Shown here: piece after piece, positions 8,581-16,653 of the stretch
Layout of the letters: each line of letters opens with the position of its first letter
Position numbering within the stretch: the stretch's first letter is position 1
Source: Thalassotalea sp. HSM 43
GTDB lineage: Bacteria > Pseudomonadota > Gammaproteobacteria > Enterobacterales > Alteromonadaceae
NCBI RefSeq assembly: GCF_004752005.1
Contig: NZ_CP038493.1
Coordinates: 930,001 to 994,000, forward strand
Direction: 5' to 3'
DNA: 64,000 nucleotides
Made by a program: the position numbers and the translations under genes
The notes under the pieces: model-generated
The model's input: only the letters and a program-made list of their open reading frames with translations
Databases searched by the model: none
What the model was told of the DNA's origin: nothing

Positions 8581-9774
8581 TTATCTAACGGTTGGCAAAC
8601 AACTTGGGCCAATCGCCTCAAATTGCTTATACGTTAACACAAACTCTTGATGACCTAATGCTTCTGATTTTGAAGGCTCGCCATTTGCCACTTGTATGAC
8701 ATTGTCATAAATTTCTTTGCCAACTTCTTGCACCGTCGCTTGACCTTTAATGACTTTACCGGCATTAACATCCATATCATTCGCTAACATCTGATAAGTT
8801 TCTGGGTTTGCACATACTTTGATCACTGGTGATATGGCAGAGCCCACTACCGAACCACGACCAGTAGTAAATAGAATCAAATGAGAGCCTGATGCAATCA
8901 TTTCAACGATTTCAGCACTATCAACAATGTTAGGGAAACCGAAAAGCGGATCACCATCAGGGACAACATCCATTAAATACAAACCGCCCTGAGTGGGAAT
9001 ATCACCAGGCTTAATTAAACCGTGGATTTTAGAACTGCCCGATTTAGCATAAGCTCCCATGGATTTCTCTTCTTGAGTGGTTAAGCCGCCTTCTGCATTA
9101 CCTGGCGCAAAACTACCATACCCCATCACCGTATAATATTGCTCGGCTTTTTCAACCGACTTCATAATCTCAATACCAAGTTCAGGCGTGATAGCACGGT
9201 CTGCCATAATTTGCTCACAACCAATCAGCTCGCCCGTCTCTTCAAATATACACGTCGCTTGTTGTTCAATAAGTTGATCGAAACAATAACCCACAGCAGG
9301 GTTTGCGCTGATACCGCTAGTACCGTCAGAGCCACCGCAAATCGTGCCAACTACCAGCTCACTGACGTCCATAGACACTTGTTCAAAAAGTGCTGCGGAT
9401 TTTTGTAATTGCTTAATATTCTGTAGACCCGCATCAATGGTTCTTTTCGTACCACCAGCTTGCTGAATCACTAAGGTTTCAACCTGTCTGCCACTGGCTT
9501 CAATCGTGTTTTTAAGCTGTTCACGATTAAAACCTTCACAACCAAGCGATACGATTAAAACAGCTGCGACATTTGGGTGAGTACAGAGCTTTTCCATAAT
9601 ATTCAGTGAATATTCATTAGGGTAACAGCCCGGAAAACCAATTAATTGCACATCATCACTTGCTGTTTGGCTAACAATAGAACGAGCGACATGGTGAGCA
9701 CACTCAACTAAGTACGTCACTAGAACAACGTTACGGATCCCTTTACGACCATCTGCTCTTAAATAACCTTGCAT
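8581..9774 (-). CDS. UxaA-family dehydratase, large subunit (predicted L-fuconate dehydratase)
   Basis: A 397-residue protein equivalent to the C-terminal, catalytic part of altronate dehydratase UxaA. Family landmarks are GYLRADGRKGIRN at the N-terminus, the cysteine segments GFPGCY and VSLGCEG, then TICGGSDGTSGISANPAVG, FEETGELIGCE and APGNAEGGLTTQEEKSMGAY. UxaA-type enzymes are metal-dependent and dehydrate sugar acids to 2-keto-3-deoxy acids. No enolase-superfamily fuconate dehydratase is present in the operon, so this protein with the small subunit that follows is the only candidate for L-fuconate to 2-keto-3-deoxy-L-fuconate. Its start ATG overlaps the stop of the small-subunit gene (TAATG). 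Confidence 0.82.
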   Translation of the reverse strand: MQGYLRADGRKGIRNVVLVTYLVECAHHVARSIVSQTASDDVQLIGFPGCYPNEYSLNIMEKLCTHPNVAAVLIVSLGCEGFNREQLKNTIEASGRQVETLVIQQAGGTKRTIDAGLQNIKQLQKSAALFEQVSMDVSELVVGTICGGSDGTSGISANPAVGYCFDQLIEQQATCIFEETGELIGCEQIMADRAITPELGIEIMKSVEKAEQYYTVMGYGSFAPGNAEGGLTTQEEKSMGAYAKSGSSKIHGLIKPGDIPTQGGLYLMDVVPDGDPLFGFPNIVDSAEIVEMIASGSHLILFTTGRGSVVGSAISPVIKVCANPETYQMLANDMDVNAGKVIKGQATVQEVGKEIYDNVIQVANGEPSKSEALGHQEFVLTYKQFEAIGPSCLPTVR

Positions 9775-10076
9775 TAGTTGTCCTCTGATTTATTTTGACG
9801 GGTATGGCTTGGAATATAATCGCTTTTCATATTATGCATATGAACATGATGACCAGACTGAATAGCTTCTTTGGCTGAACCTATACTTGCACCATATTTA
9901 ACAATTTTGTCACCTTGCAAAATATCAATACGAGCTATTTTATGTCCGACATGAATATCAACAATCATCTTGATGACACTATTTTCTAGTGTAACTTTCG
10001 AGCCTGACTCAACTTTCTCACAACATACGAATACATTGTCATCTTGATGCAAAAGAGCAAATCGTTTATCTAACAT
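9774..10076 (-). CDS. UxaA-family dehydratase, small SAF-domain subunit
   Basis: The separate N-terminal (SAF) domain of a UxaA-type dehydratase. The typical pattern is visible: QDDNVFVC, then GHKIARIDILQGDKIVKYG, and GHHVHMHNM with the conserved histidines. In E. coli UxaA the two parts are fused; in galactarate/altronate dehydratase relatives they are often split as here. I chose the ATG at 10076 (100 residues) because AGGG lies 8 bases upstream and the family usually starts close to this point; a TTG at 10136 would add 20 residues. It is the first gene of the fucose operon and overlaps the large-subunit start. Confidence 0.8.
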   Translation of the reverse strand: MLDKRFALLHQDDNVFVCCEKVESGSKVTLENSVIKMIVDIHVGHKIARIDILQGDKIVKYGASIGSAKEAIQSGHHVHMHNMKSDYIPSHTRQNKSEDN

Positions 10077-10136
10077 TTGTGTCCCTAACCTTTTTATCAG
10101 ATTACTTTCGTATCCATCCATTTGAATTACCGCCAA

Positions 10137-10325
10137 CAGCCTTATGTATTTTTATATCAAATAAAACACAACAAAACTAGCTAAAAACTAAATATCTTTA
10201 TATAACCTCAAATAAAATGTGTTTAAATTAATAAATACACACCAAAAACACATACAACCATAGTTTTACTTTTTTCTTCTGCGAAGATAACGTTAGTTCT
10301 TTTCAGCTATTTTTTATTAATTTTT
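10137..10325. promoter_or_regulatory. Promoter region of the fucose operon with GTGT...ACAC inverted repeat
   Basis: An AT-rich gap between the fucose operon start and the beta-helix gene. It carries an imperfect inverted repeat at 10219-10240 (outer arms GTGT and ACAC around an A/T core), similar in form to repeats before the receptor gene (16434-16458) and the sulfatase operon (29159-29181). A regulatory role, probably for the GntR-type regulator at 29374, is inference. Confidence 0.4.
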
Positions 10326-10352
10326 AGATAGGCACCTTTTAGGTGCCTATCT
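10326..10352. terminator. Perfect 12-bp inverted repeat after the beta-helix gene
   Basis: Arms AGATAGGCACCT and its complement around a TTT loop, 7 bp past the stop of the beta-helix gene. On the minus strand the hairpin is followed by A residues rather than U, so it is not a canonical intrinsic terminator; it may stabilise the 3' end or terminate weakly. Confidence 0.5.
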
Positions 10353-10359
10353 TCTTTGA

Positions 10360-13300
10360 TTACATTGCAACACCTGTAATCACAATATTGTCTATATCTC
10401 CTCGCTCGTCTGTTAAATCAGCATTGGTTCTGAATCGAATTTCAAAATCGGCATTATCTTCTGCGTTAACTGGTAATACAAAGGTTTGCGAGGTTAAGGT
10501 TTCGTCTGTTACTACTTCGATGTCTATCCAATTGCCAGCTCCTGCATTGGTTGTCCACTGAATACTAAAGTCTTCACCTGCATCCATATTTTTAGATTTG
10601 CGATCATAGCTAATGGTAATTTCCCTATAGCCCACTGTACTAATGGCCTTGCGTAAGGTCGCCGTTTGTTTAACCCGTGTTCCCCAGCTACTATTACTTG
10701 CGGCGGCAGCAATAACAGTCACTGTGCCTGTTGTACTCCAATCGCTAAGGTCCTGATCTTCAAAATCTTCGCTCAATAAAGTAACAGGCGCTGTGCTTAT
10801 TGGCTGATATGTCAGAATTAATTCAGGTGAATTACCGCCCTCTTTAGTGACATACTTAAGTGCAGCTAACGTGCTGGTTGTTTGCAAACCAAAGGTATAA
10901 GTTCCATCACCAGAAACCGCAGCGGATACATCAAAGTCCACCGTGCTATTGGCAGTAATTGGCGCTGTAGAATCCAGCAGTTGACCCCAAGTTAAGGTAT
11001 CTGTTGCCCATGTCAACGTGGCTTCATCCCAACTGCCAGTAACAACATAAACAGAAGTATCAGGAATGTCTGTAACGTCGGCTTTTAATCGCAATGTTGC
11101 TGATGCAACTTCATAACCCGCTGGAGCTGCTACATCAAATTTCACATAACCTAAGAAGTTAGTACCTGAAAGTCGTAAAGTATTATTAGCACCGTAGACT
11201 GTGGTGGACTGTGCGGCATTTACAAAGGTATCAGCCGTTGCCAGTTCAGTTTCATTGATTGAAGGATCAACGGTAAACGACCAAACATCACCTGTTACAA
11301 CAGAGCTATCAGCCAAAATGGTATCTACGCGCCAGTAATAGATTTGATCGGCTGTTAATGTGAAGTCTTGCCCAGCAACTACAATATTTTTATCCGGGTT
11401 GGTGCGGGTGGTAATCAGGTTCAGGTTATTTGCATCAGTACCTAAATACACCTTGGTTTGATCGGCCTTATAGCCAGGCAAAAAGATTAAATCACGATCG
11501 GTTGATTGTTTGGTAGCACCATCCGCAGGTATTGGCGTTGATGCCTGTGCGGATTGATATCCTGGTATCCAGTATTCATCATCACCATATTCGTATGCGC
11601 CGATATCAGGCGCTGAACCAACATAGCCATCAGTAATCCCTGAAATAACGGTTCCCGCGTCAACCAGTGCAGAACCTGCTTTAGGCCTAAAGTCCAAATT
11701 AGTTGGATCTACCAATAAGTCTTCAACACTGCCGGTTTCTTCATAACCGTTCCAGTTATGGCTGTGGATGCCAGGCATAGGGTATTGCGTAGTATCGCCT
11801 GTTCGTTCACCCGCCATAGTATCAGCGACATTATTTTTAGTTATGGAATTGTTATTACCGCCATAAGTCATATCACTGACTACAATAATATCGTTTTTAT
11901 CATCAAAACCATTAAATGCGGTGTTGTTGTAGGTTTCATGGCTATCGCCTTTCACCTGAAAAGCGCCACGTACTTTCATTCCCACTGAATGATGGTTAGT
12001 ACCATAGAAATTAGCGGGTTTACCATCCCAGCGGCTACCGTATTTAGCGGCATATAAAAACCAGTTATGGGTACGTTGGGTTTGCTGGGTATAATCTGTT
12101 GCCACTTGCAAACCAGAACCATCATGCACCTGTAAATAGCCCCAATTTTGCAAGCGGTTAAAACTTTGGTCACGAACTGAAGAGTCGCCGTCTATGGTGG
12201 ATTTAAATAAACCACGAGGAGAAGAATGACGTACAGTATTTCGAACAAAAGTAGGCGCGAATTGAACCAGTGAATTTTTCCCCATGCCGTATATGCTGAC
12301 ATACTGGAATAGGTTATTTTCAAATGTTCCGTTCAAGCTATCAGGCTTTTCCAGAACTATGCCCATTTCAGCATACTCATATATGGTATTTCGCATGGTG
12401 AAATTAGCGCCATTAACTAAACTACCGTAGTCTTGCATCGCGGCATTGCTATCAGCAGCATATTCACCCAACATACGTTTTGATGCATCAGGGAAAGTGA
12501 AACGACTGTCTTCAATGGTCAGGTTAGGCCCGGTAATATCAAAGGTGCCAGAGAAAAAGTTAAGCCTTTTAATGGTTACATGTTCAGCGGTGCCTACAAG
12601 AGAACGACTAACCACACGACCATGTACATCTAAAGTACTGGGATTAACACCGTTTTCCGCCCATAAAAACAACGTATTACTAGCTGGCAAGTAATACCAT
12701 TCTTTAGCTTGGTCTAGCGCATCTAAGTGTTCAATGACGAAATACTTACCTGTACTGGTGTAACCTTTTTTTGTTCCTGGTCCTGTATAGGTTGGGTGAG
12801 TTAACAAGTTACTGCCAGCAGTATGGGTTGAAATATTTCTTTCCTGGTTACCATCCCCCCCCTGACTTAAAAAGGAATAAATAACCGTACCACCAGCAAA
12901 ACTGATACCAGTGCTTGCCAGATCATGCTGACTTGGGTCATTTTCAATTTGAGTATACTGAGTAGTCCCTGGCATATCCGCATTAGCCCAGGTGGTTTTA
13001 CTCCACCAGGTGTTATTCACTGCTTCATAGCCATTATTTTTTAGCTGAATGGGATCATCTGGAGTGGTATTAGCATTTGGCCAGCGCGCAGGCACTTGGT
13101 ATTTGTCGTCAACAAATAACTGCCACACATCTTCAGTTAAAGTGATTTTGTAAATATTGCTGGTGCCCGGAAATTCTGTAGTTGCCAGAGACCAGTTGCC
13201 TGTAGATATATCATCTATACTCTTGGTGCCATCAATTCTGACCACTTCATCTTGATAGGCGCTGATGGTAATAGGATTAGCACTCGTACCAATCAAGCCA

Positions 13301-13524
13301 GTAATATCAATCACTTCACGATAAGTGCCACCACGGATGTACAGAGTATCACCTGCGCTAATAACGCTTTTGGCATGTTGTATTGTTGCGAACGGTTCAG
13401 TTAATGTACCTGATGCGGCATCACTCCCGTTTGCACTAACGTAGTAGTCCGCAGCATTTGCTATTACAACATTCAATAACATTACAGGTACAAGTAGCCA
13501 TTTAGTATTTTTATTCTGTGTCAT
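10360..13524 (-). CDS. Secreted multi-domain parallel beta-helix protein (candidate fucan-active enzyme)
   Basis: A 1054-residue exported protein. The signal peptide ends near VVIANA (about 24). Residues about 26-650 are a right-handed parallel beta-helix that opens with DYYVSANGSDAASGT and PFATIQHA and carries an ARWPN segment seen in beta-helix glycosidases such as GH141. Then come an Ig/FN3-like segment (about 660-755; PIPADGATKQSTDRDLIF), a DNRLRE-type domain (about 760-905; SWDEATLTWATD) and a C-terminal beta-sandwich (about 910-1054; LSEDFEDQDLSDW) resembling carbohydrate-binding modules. GH141 includes alpha-L-fucosidases, which would suit this locus; a lyase is also possible. I cannot place catalytic residues. 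It follows the TonB receptor gene after a terminator-like hairpin. Confidence 0.75.
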   Translation of the reverse strand: MTQNKNTKWLLVPVMLLNVVIANAADYYVSANGSDAASGTLTEPFATIQHAKSVISAGDTLYIRGGTYREVIDITGLIGTSANPITISAYQDEVVRIDGTKSIDDISTGNWSLATTEFPGTSNIYKITLTEDVWQLFVDDKYQVPARWPNANTTPDDPIQLKNNGYEAVNNTWWSKTTWANADMPGTTQYTQIENDPSQHDLASTGISFAGGTVIYSFLSQGGDGNQERNISTHTAGSNLLTHPTYTGPGTKKGYTSTGKYFVIEHLDALDQAKEWYYLPASNTLFLWAENGVNPSTLDVHGRVVSRSLVGTAEHVTIKRLNFFSGTFDITGPNLTIEDSRFTFPDASKRMLGEYAADSNAAMQDYGSLVNGANFTMRNTIYEYAEMGIVLEKPDSLNGTFENNLFQYVSIYGMGKNSLVQFAPTFVRNTVRHSSPRGLFKSTIDGDSSVRDQSFNRLQNWGYLQVHDGSGLQVATDYTQQTQRTHNWFLYAAKYGSRWDGKPANFYGTNHHSVGMKVRGAFQVKGDSHETYNNTAFNGFDDKNDIIVVSDMTYGGNNNSITKNNVADTMAGERTGDTTQYPMPGIHSHNWNGYEETGSVEDLLVDPTNLDFRPKAGSALVDAGTVISGITDGYVGSAPDIGAYEYGDDEYWIPGYQSAQASTPIPADGATKQSTDRDLIFLPGYKADQTKVYLGTDANNLNLITTRTNPDKNIVVAGQDFTLTADQIYYWRVDTILADSSVVTGDVWSFTVDPSINETELATADTFVNAAQSTTVYGANNTLRLSGTNFLGYVKFDVAAPAGYEVASATLRLKADVTDIPDTSVYVVTGSWDEATLTWATDTLTWGQLLDSTAPITANSTVDFDVSAAVSGDGTYTFGLQTTSTLAALKYVTKEGGNSPELILTYQPISTAPVTLLSEDFEDQDLSDWSTTGTVTVIAAAASNSSWGTRVKQTATLRKAISTVGYREITISYDRKSKNMDAGEDFSIQWTTNAGAGNWIDIEVVTDETLTSQTFVLPVNAEDNADFEIRFRTNADLTDERGDIDNIVITGVAM

Positions 13525-13560
13525 TACTACTTCTCCTATTATTTACCTTTTGCTGAGTTA

Positions 13561-13595
13561 AAAAAAAGGACATATCACTATTACATACGTCCTTT
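13561..13595 (-). terminator. Terminator after the TonB-dependent receptor gene
   Basis: Arms AAAGGAC (13565-13571) and GTCCTTT (13589-13595) around a 17-base loop. Read on the minus strand it ends in a run of eight T residues, about 30 bases past the receptor stop codon. It could allow partial read-through into the beta-helix gene. Confidence 0.6.
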
Positions 13596-13623
13596 GATAA
13601 TTAAGTTTTACTGCTATTTAAAA

Positions 13624-16389
13624 TTAGAACTTATAGGTAACACCTACACGGAAGATACGTCCGGTATTAGCATAATAGGCTGTACGCCAATCAGGTGTTC
13701 CTGAAGTTAAGGCGTTACCTTCACTTGCTAAGCCATTTTTTCCAATAGTACGAGTTGCGTATCGGCGGTCTGACTCATCAGTTAAATTATTCGCTGACAT
13801 ATTAAGACTAAGCTGCTGAGTTAACTGAAAATTAGCTGATAAATCAAGGGACTCACGAGAGTCAGTCCAAATTGAGGAGTCTAGTACCACAGCTTGATAT
13901 AAGTTATCTGAACGATAGTTATATGCTAAGCGCACTGAGTGACCATCCTTTTCCCAGTACAAGGTTGCATTAACGGTATCTTTAGACGTTTTTAAGAATG
14001 GGAAGCCATCGTAGAATTCTGCATTGGTTTCTTCAGAATCAACAAAGCTTGCTTCACTGTCGGTGTAGGTATAGTTGATAATAGTACCAAAATCACTTAA
14101 GAAACCAGGTAAAAAGGTGAAGTCTTGTTGATAAGAAACTTCTGCACCTGTGATTTCACCACCTGAACCGTTGTCTGACATTTTAGTAGGTACATCAACA
14201 AGTAATGCACAGTTTTCTGGTGTTGTACCCGTAGGACAATCAAAACTTTGCTCTTCTATTTTATCGAAAATAAAGGTGTCAATATCTTTATAAAAACCAG
14301 CAATAGACAGCAAGCCTGAATCGGCAAAATACCATTCCCAAGAAATATCAAATTGCGTTGCTTCTGTTGGGTCTAAATAAGGATTACCACCTGCAGCTGT
14401 AACATTGTCAGGGTTTGTCGCTTTAATTGCCACACCTGGTCTAATTTGTGTAGGTGTTGGACGCGCCATTACTTTTGCCGCACTAAAGCGTAATAGCATA
14501 TCTTCATTTATTACGTAGCGAGCGTTAAAGCTTGGTAACACATTTGTATAATCAGAGCTTGCATCGACAGGAACAACATAACTATCACCACCAGTAGCTG
14601 CAGGGAAGTTAGCGCCTTGGTGCCCCTTTGAACTCGATGTTGTATCTACATAGCGAACACCAAAATCACCAATTAATTTGCCATCAAAGGCAGAATAATT
14701 AAATTCAATATAAACTGCAGTAGCTTCAGTATCTATCGTATACGTATTAATTAAGTCACTTGGTCCATCAAAACCGTTAGGTAAATAGGTGTTATAGACG
14801 TAATCGAAATCAGGGACCATCCAACCTTCTAAAGCGTTATCTAGTACCCCATCAAAGAAATCATTAATCGGGAAGTCTTGACCGACATCATTTAAATAAA
14901 CGAAGTTACCGTCACTATCTTTAGTAAATGGGGTATTTCCTATGGTTTGGCTTCTATCTTTACTACGTTCAAAGTACTTTGCGCCTAACTGAATTGAGTG
15001 AATCGCACCAAATTCAACATCTCGTTGTAAATCTATGCTGATAGAGTCTAAGTCATCTTTAACTGAACGGTCATCATCATAAATTTGGAACAAGCGAGCT
15101 TTCGTCGGATCAAAATAGCCATATTCGTTATTCCACTCAAGCGTAGGCACCGTTTGAATATTGCCGTTTTCATCTAGCCAGTTAGCTGAGGCTGATTCTT
15201 TTACTTGACCAAAGTTCAAACGATTATTTGTCGGCCATGATTCATCCGCTCTACTAATACCGACTTTTGCCGTTACTACCCAATCAGCAATAACGGTTTC
15301 ATAACCTAAGCCTAAGTTAATCGTTTCCGTGTCTGTTTCACGCATTCTAGATAAAATATTGCCACCAGCTTTTGCGCTACTCGCATAAAATGATGTGCCA
15401 CTTTCTTCATCTAAAATATTATCTTTGCGCAAAGCAGTTAATCGAGTTTGGTACAAATCTTCATCAACAGTTAACATACTATAAGATAGATCAGACCAAA
15501 GCCGATTGTCTTCATCTAGGCGATACTCTAAGGTTAACGAGCCACCATAACGAACACGCTCATTAAATTTGGTACCCGTCTCGAAGCCAGTTGGGTCAAA
15601 AGCAAAGACTTTGCCTAGGTTTTCGCCAGTTTGATGACTGGTTGCAGAAACATTAGGCCAAACTTTCCAGTTGTACATATTGTAAAAATCTGTTCGTACA
15701 GTTTGCTCGTCATAAAAAACAGAAGTAGCAATACCAAAGTTATCATTAGCAAATTTGTCTGCAAAAGAACCTTTAACTGCAAAATCAGTTTCGTCGGCTA
15801 GTTCATTTTGTTTAGTTTGGACTGAAACAGACGCTTTTCGCTCATTAAGTTCGAGTGGACGAAAGGTTTTTAAATTTACTGTTCCACCAAGACTACCTTC
15901 ATCATGATGAGCACTGGGGCTTTTAATAACTTCAATTGAACTTAACATATCAGCTGACATCGTACTGAAATTTACAGCATTATCGTCGCCACCATTGGTC
16001 ATGGTCACGCCATTAATATTGATTTGGTTAAGACTTGGATCAACACCACGAATAGTTACGGTAGAACCTTCGCCATCAACGCGGTCAATTCCGACACCTG
16101 TGATACGCTGCATGGCTTCAGCAATGTTTTCATCCGGCATTTTACCCATGTCTTCAGCAAAGATACCGTCGGAAATATTTTCAGAAAAACGTTTAAAATC
16201 TCTTTGTTTACTCGCACTGCTTCTAAAACCTGTTACTTCTATGACTTCAACTTCATCTTCCACTTTTTCTTGATCTTGTTCGGCAGCATTAACAGAATGA
16301 GTAGTAACTAAAATAAAAGCTGTCGAAATTGCCAGTGATAATTTGTTCCTGCTAAAAGTTCGATTGAAATAATTAATTTTAAAGGTCAT
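13624..16389 (-). CDS. TonB-dependent outer-membrane receptor (oligosaccharide uptake)
   Basis: A 921-residue TonB-dependent receptor of the Xanthomonas/Caulobacter type common in proteobacterial polysaccharide loci. It has an N-terminal signal peptide (to about residue 35), a TonB-box-like stretch EVEVIEVTGF (about 46-55), a plug domain with VTIRGVDPSLNQINING and SIEVIKSPSAHHDEGSLGGTV, and a long beta-barrel ending in an outer-membrane Phe (FRVGVTYKF). Its place between the two beta-helix genes and near the fucosidase and sulfatases suggests it imports fucan oligosaccharides. No SusD partner is present, as expected outside Bacteroidota. Its promoter region carries a 25-bp inverted repeat. 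Confidence 0.9.
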   Translation of the reverse strand: MTFKINYFNRTFSRNKLSLAISTAFILVTTHSVNAAEQDQEKVEDEVEVIEVTGFRSSASKQRDFKRFSENISDGIFAEDMGKMPDENIAEAMQRITGVGIDRVDGEGSTVTIRGVDPSLNQININGVTMTNGGDDNAVNFSTMSADMLSSIEVIKSPSAHHDEGSLGGTVNLKTFRPLELNERKASVSVQTKQNELADETDFAVKGSFADKFANDNFGIATSVFYDEQTVRTDFYNMYNWKVWPNVSATSHQTGENLGKVFAFDPTGFETGTKFNERVRYGGSLTLEYRLDEDNRLWSDLSYSMLTVDEDLYQTRLTALRKDNILDEESGTSFYASSAKAGGNILSRMRETDTETINLGLGYETVIADWVVTAKVGISRADESWPTNNRLNFGQVKESASANWLDENGNIQTVPTLEWNNEYGYFDPTKARLFQIYDDDRSVKDDLDSISIDLQRDVEFGAIHSIQLGAKYFERSKDRSQTIGNTPFTKDSDGNFVYLNDVGQDFPINDFFDGVLDNALEGWMVPDFDYVYNTYLPNGFDGPSDLINTYTIDTEATAVYIEFNYSAFDGKLIGDFGVRYVDTTSSSKGHQGANFPAATGGDSYVVPVDASSDYTNVLPSFNARYVINEDMLLRFSAAKVMARPTPTQIRPGVAIKATNPDNVTAAGGNPYLDPTEATQFDISWEWYFADSGLLSIAGFYKDIDTFIFDKIEEQSFDCPTGTTPENCALLVDVPTKMSDNGSGGEITGAEVSYQQDFTFLPGFLSDFGTIINYTYTDSEASFVDSEETNAEFYDGFPFLKTSKDTVNATLYWEKDGHSVRLAYNYRSDNLYQAVVLDSSIWTDSRESLDLSANFQLTQQLSLNMSANNLTDESDRRYATRTIGKNGLASEGNALTSGTPDWRTAYYANTGRIFRVGVTYKF

Positions 16390-16433
16390 TCTATTTCCCC
16401 GGGTTATTATCTTGTTATTTTTATGTAACTAAA

Positions 16434-16458
16434 GTGTATCTTTACATATAACATACAC
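16434..16458. promoter_or_regulatory. 25-bp inverted repeat upstream of the receptor gene, candidate operator
   Basis: Outer arms GTGTATxTT and AAxATACAC (9 positions each, one internal mismatch position) around a 7-bp centre, 45-69 bases upstream of the receptor start. The central TTTACATATAA is also found on the minus strand in the repeat before the sulfatase operon at 29159-29181. A binding site for the local GntR-type regulator is the natural guess. Confidence 0.5.
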
Positions 16459-16591
16459 AACATCTGTATTATTGTCTATAAAAAAACCAATTAAATGAAA
16501 TTAATTAAAACCAAGCAAAAACACAATAAAAATCAACAACTTAAAACTAGAAAACAACATTAAAACAAATTAAAAACCGTTAGTGCAGCAC

Positions 16592-16630
16592 AAAAAAAAG
16601 AGTTGTTTTATATTAAAACAACTCTTTTTT
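16592..16630. terminator. Bidirectional terminator after the second beta-helix gene
   Basis: Near-perfect 17-bp arms (16594-16610 and 16614-16630; GAGTTGTTTTA core) with a TAT loop, flanked by runs of A and T on both sides. On the minus strand it ends in eight T residues, 24 bases past the stop at 16654. Confidence 0.85.
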
Positions 16631-16653
16631 ATCTAATTAAATACAAATGCTAA

